Assembly: GCA_021401465.1 (NCBI GenBank)
Contig: JADDMT010000013.1
Coordinates: 186,001-250,000, forward strand
Direction of reading: 5' to 3'
DNA: 64,000 bases
Source of the DNA: Teratosphaeria epicoccoides
Lineage: Eukaryota; Ascomycota; Dothideomycetes; Mycosphaerellales; Teratosphaeriaceae
In this document: positions 61,411 through 64,000 of the stretch, piece after piece
How the letters are laid out: each line of letters opens with the position of its first letter
Position numbering within the stretch: position 1 is the first letter of the stretch
Notes under the pieces: model-generated
Database searches by the model: none
Told to the model about the DNA's origin: nothing
The model's input: only the letters and a program-made list of their open reading frames with translations
Made by a program: the position numbers and the translations under genes

Positions 61411-63999
61411 CTAAGCTCTCTGATCCACATTCTCCTGCCCGAACCTCTGTCCTCTAGTCCAATTCGGTATCGACGACACCCACCCCTCCACCCTTCCAAT
61501 CTCCTTCATCTGCCTATCAGCCATATAATCCTTATACATCGCCGCCGTAGTCACGATCTCCGTGACACTAAATTCATGCAACGGCTTGCCCTTCCCGCAA
61601 GACTCACGCATCAATTTGACGAAAACATGCGGCCCTGCAAACTTCTTGAGTCCGTAGTCGAGAGCGTCGATCTGCAGCATCGTCCAGACTTTCGCTCTCG
61701 CTAGTTCGACCAGGGCAGGCGGAGGCCCAATGCGTGGGTGGAAGACTTGCTCCCGAATGAAGGGTCGGCCATCTTGGTCGAGTTCTTCTTCTAGCTCAGG
61801 GACGCGAAGATGTCGTTGCTTTTGTAAAGACATGATACCGGCTTCGGCCCAGAGACGCTCGGTGTGTAGGGAATGCCAAGCTCGACGGACTTTGCTGAGT
61901 TCGGCACGTACTCGTTCTTCCTCTGCTTCCCGTGCGTCCTCGAGCGCCATTTCTTCCTGGTACCGACGATCCTGTTCTTCGCGTTCGTCTTGCAAATCCA
62001 TGCGGGTGAGCTCTCTTCCGAGCCCAGTATGCGCTTTCTTGAGGGCAGCGAGGATGCGACGATTCGGCTGTATCAAGGCATGGGTTGAGTCAGGTCTGAC
62101 GAATCGTTCTGCGCCTTCCTCAAGGTCCATCACTACTTTGATGAACGTGACGACGATGCTGAGATGGCGCTTTGTGATGTTGATCCCGTCCGTGGCTTCG
62201 TACATCAGTGTCAACCTCTTCAGGAATGCGAGCAGCGTTGGAACCAATTTCGCATAGATCGACTTGATTCTCACCAGATTTTCAAAGTCGATCTTGTTGT
62301 TTTCGTCTGCTCTGTACAGCGCGTCCACTCGGTCAGCGATCTCGGTCAATTTTGATGCGACTTCCTCGCGTTCTCTAAGCTTTACAAACGCTTCTTTACA
62401 AATGTTGATGATAATTTTGACGGCCTCGTCGTGCAATCTTTTGAACTTGTGCTGCTCCAGTCGGACGCCGTCAACATATTGGACCCCGATGTCGTTGACA
62501 AATCTGAAAGCATCGCGCAGATGTTGCCAATGGCCATAGAGTCGCTTGGTGTCAACACCAGGGGGTAGCGACTCTCCCTCCTCCACGTCATGCTCTGCCG
62601 CTTCCCCTACCAAGCCTTCCTCTGCTTCGTCTTGAAGGAGTCTGCACGTAGAAGGCCCAGACTCTGCTACAGGCTCGGCATCAGCTCGCACCTTCTTGCT
62701 GGTGTTGGCAGCGTGTTGCAACGTCTGGTCGATGGCGTTTGCTCTGCGCTTCTTCTGACGCATGATCTGCTTCTTCGGGCTTGCGGACTTGGCCGGAGAG
62801 CTTTGTATTGCTGAGTAGCCTAAATCTGCAGGCGCAAGGACGGGTCCTCTGAACAATTTGCGTGCTGAATCCCTCGGCGCACACGCTTCCGCAGGCGCAA
62901 TCTCCTCCTGTTGGTCTTCAACTGCATCATCATAATTGACGTGCACAGGCTGGTGGTCATCGACCTTGTCTTGCATCTCCTGATCTAGCATCTCCTGATC
63001 TTGCATCCTCTGATCTTGCATCCTCTGATCTTCCATCTCCCGATCTTGCATCTCCCGATCCTGCATCCTCTGATCTTGCATCTCCTGATCTTGTGCAGGC
63101 TCGGCACGTGCGTCATCCATAACTTCAAGGTGCTGCACGTTTGCCGGTCTCTGAGGTGAGATTGACTGCTCGTTGCCTCCAGTATTGACGCACAGCTGCG
63201 CCCTGACTGGGCTATCCCCCTTCAGGCTGCCTCGCTTCCTCGGACTAACCTCCCTCGGAGCCTCGATCGCCTCTGCAGCGCCTGGGTCCGCCTGAAGTTG
63301 TTCATCGCCTTCTGTCGGAATCCCGACCTCATACTGCGGAGGATCACGGAACCATTGCTTCTCATGTGCCTCTTGGGTACTCAACTCCTTCTCCTGTTGT
63401 CGCTTCGATCTTCTCGGGCTGCTGAAATCCTGCTGCTGCGGTGCCATCGACTCTTGCAGCTGCTGGTCAACGAGCTGCTGGTTTGCGCGCTCTTGATCTT
63501 CAACCCATGACTGCTCCAACCGCTCACGTGCAGGCGATGCGCCTTTCGCTCTCTTTTGCTTACGCCTTGGCGATATGCCTGCACCTGCTATGTCTCTGCG
63601 TAGTTGCTTCCTCGGGTCCTTGTCGGGCGAGATGTCGACGGCATAGGTATCAGGTCTCGCTGCTAGACTGGGTCCAAGCTTTTTGACAGTCCGGGTCGGG
63701 TTCTGGTAGGGTGGGTTGCTTGCAAAGGCACGTAGCCCAAGCCCATTTGATACTCGCCGCAACTTCCCGGTGCTCTTAGGCACGCTCAAATTGTGTCCCT
63801 TATTGATCTCCGCTGCCGTCGCCAGCACCATCTCGCCCACCTCCTCCGCAGGGCTGTTGCGGGTGTGCTTGACCGGACTGTCCCGCAACAGCTCCGTGTC
63901 GCTTTCTTCCGCCACGCTGCCCAGATCCGCTACGCGACCGACATGCTCAGTGGTCAGCAGACTTTCGTCCTCGTGATCCCGCCACGCCGCTGGGGTCTT
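61411..63999 (-). CDS. Large unknown protein with pentapeptide repeat and SANT-like C-terminus (5' end outside window)
   Basis: The minus-strand frame is open from the right edge of the window to 61411, so about 863 C-terminal residues are seen and the start is outside. The visible N-terminal half is disordered and basic, with SP-rich sites (SPVKHTRNSPAEE; ISPRRKQKRAKGASP) and nuclear-signal-like clusters. A degenerate 5-residue repeat (MQDQR / MQDRE, about nine copies) lies at 62965-63090. After an acidic stretch comes a helical domain (LYGHWQHLRDAFRFVND...), a long coiled coil (DEREEQDRRYQEEMALEDAREAEEE in pieces), and a final domain with KVWTMLQIDALDYGLKKFAG...FSVTEIVTTAAMYKDYM, resembling a degenerate SANT/Myb fold. 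A nuclear, chromatin-linked role is a guess. It converges with paralogue B. Confidence 0.7.
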   Translation of the reverse strand, partial: KTPAAWRDHEDESLLTTEHVGRVADLGSVAEESDTELLRDSPVKHTRNSPAEEVGEMVLATAAEINKGHNLSVPKSTGKLRRVSNGLGLRAFASNPPYQNPTRTVKKLGPSLAARPDTYAVDISPDKDPRKQLRRDIAGAGISPRRKQKRAKGASPARERLEQSWVEDQERANQQLVDQQLQESMAPQQQDFSSPRRSKRQQEKELSTQEAHEKQWFRDPPQYEVGIPTEGDEQLQADPGAAEAIEAPREVSPRKRGSLKGDSPVRAQLCVNTGGNEQSISPQRPANVQHLEVMDDARAEPAQDQEMQDQRMQDREMQDREMEDQRMQDQRMQDQEMLDQEMQDKVDDHQPVHVNYDDAVEDQQEEIAPAEACAPRDSARKLFRGPVLAPADLGYSAIQSSPAKSASPKKQIMRQKKRRANAIDQTLQHAANTSKKVRADAEPVAESGPSTCRLLQDEAEEGLVGEAAEHDVEEGESLPPGVDTKRLYGHWQHLRDAFRFVNDIGVQYVDGVRLEQHKFKRLHDEAVKIIINICKEAFVKLREREEVASKLTEIADRVDALYRADENNKIDFENLVRIKSIYAKLVPTLLAFLKRLTLMYEATDGINITKRHLSIVVTFIKVVMDLEEGAERFVRPDSTHALIQPNRRILAALKKAHTGLGRELTRMDLQDEREEQDRRYQEEMALEDAREAEEERVRAELSKVRRAWHSLHTERLWAEAGIMSLQKQRHLRVPELEEELDQDGRPFIREQVFHPRIGPPPALVELARAKVWTMLQIDALDYGLKKFAGPHVFVKLMRESCGKGKPLHEFSVTEIVTTAAMYKDYMADRQMKEIGRVEGWVSSIPNWTRGQRFGQENVDQRA
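62965..63090 (-). repeat. 15-bp coding repeat (Met-Gln-Asp-Gln-Arg type)
   Basis: About nine 15-bp units on the minus strand encode MQDQR, MQDRE, MEDQR, MQDQE, MLDQE and similar. The DNA copies differ by 1-3 bases. Such a tract would form a highly charged helix. Confidence 0.88.
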
Positions 64000-64000
64000 G

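Noticed and set aside
62965..63090. Possible CRISPR-like array (15-bp repeats)
   Set aside because: The units are contiguous without spacers, coding in frame, and the genome is eukaryotic.

Overview
The window looks like nuclear DNA from a filamentous ascomycete; Dothideomycetes is my best guess, but I could not test this. Evidence: short introns (49-104 bp) with GT...AG ends and CTNAC/CTGAC branch sites; fungal housekeeping families (MED7, URI/Bud27, Rei1, Saf4/Yju2-type splicing factor, MET10 sulfite reductase, Mss116-like DEAD-box helicase); secreted enzymes typical of plant-associated moulds (GH43 arabinanase, GH30, GPI-type GH13, heme-thiolate peroxygenase); and a PTH11-like receptor. 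One nuclear tRNA-Ile(AAT) is present.

Layout. 1-5.1 kb: the 3' end of an unknown gene, MED7, a small membrane protein, and a decayed large membrane-protein gene. 6.4-16.4 kb: a secreted-enzyme stretch (GH43, a PAP2 lipid phosphatase, GH30, peroxygenase) with a repeat patch at 10.6 kb and a MITE-like inverted-repeat element at 13.35-13.55 kb. 17.4-26.9 kb: conserved core genes, all on the minus strand (helicase, PTH11-like receptor, URI, Rei1). 26.9-36 kb: gene-poor, with relics (GRF-like zinc ribbon, ankyrin repeats), a small tyrosine-rich coiled-coil gene and the splicing factor. 36.3-45.6 kb: tRNA-Ile, a small mitochondrial-type protein, GH13, a truncated BTB gene, MET10. 47.2-64 kb: lineage-specific genes with no recognised family.

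The most unusual region is 48.6-61.2 kb. It holds three related large proteins, called here paralogues A (53992-56829, +), B (57702-60569, +) and C (48643-50601, -). Each has N-terminal membrane segments and a long low-complexity middle. B and C share a helical C-terminal domain; A ends differently. A and B are direct tandem duplicates that still share their leader DNA. Both are followed by a tandem array of 33-bp hairpin units (2 after A, 3 after B at exactly 61-bp spacing). A third, gene-less leader relic lies beyond B at about 61.1 kb. I recognise no known family here, and this is the best candidate for an undescribed system.

Exon boundaries below come from reading splice signals and checking phase; none is supported by RNA data. 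Where I name a family it is from recognising motifs by eye, not from a search.
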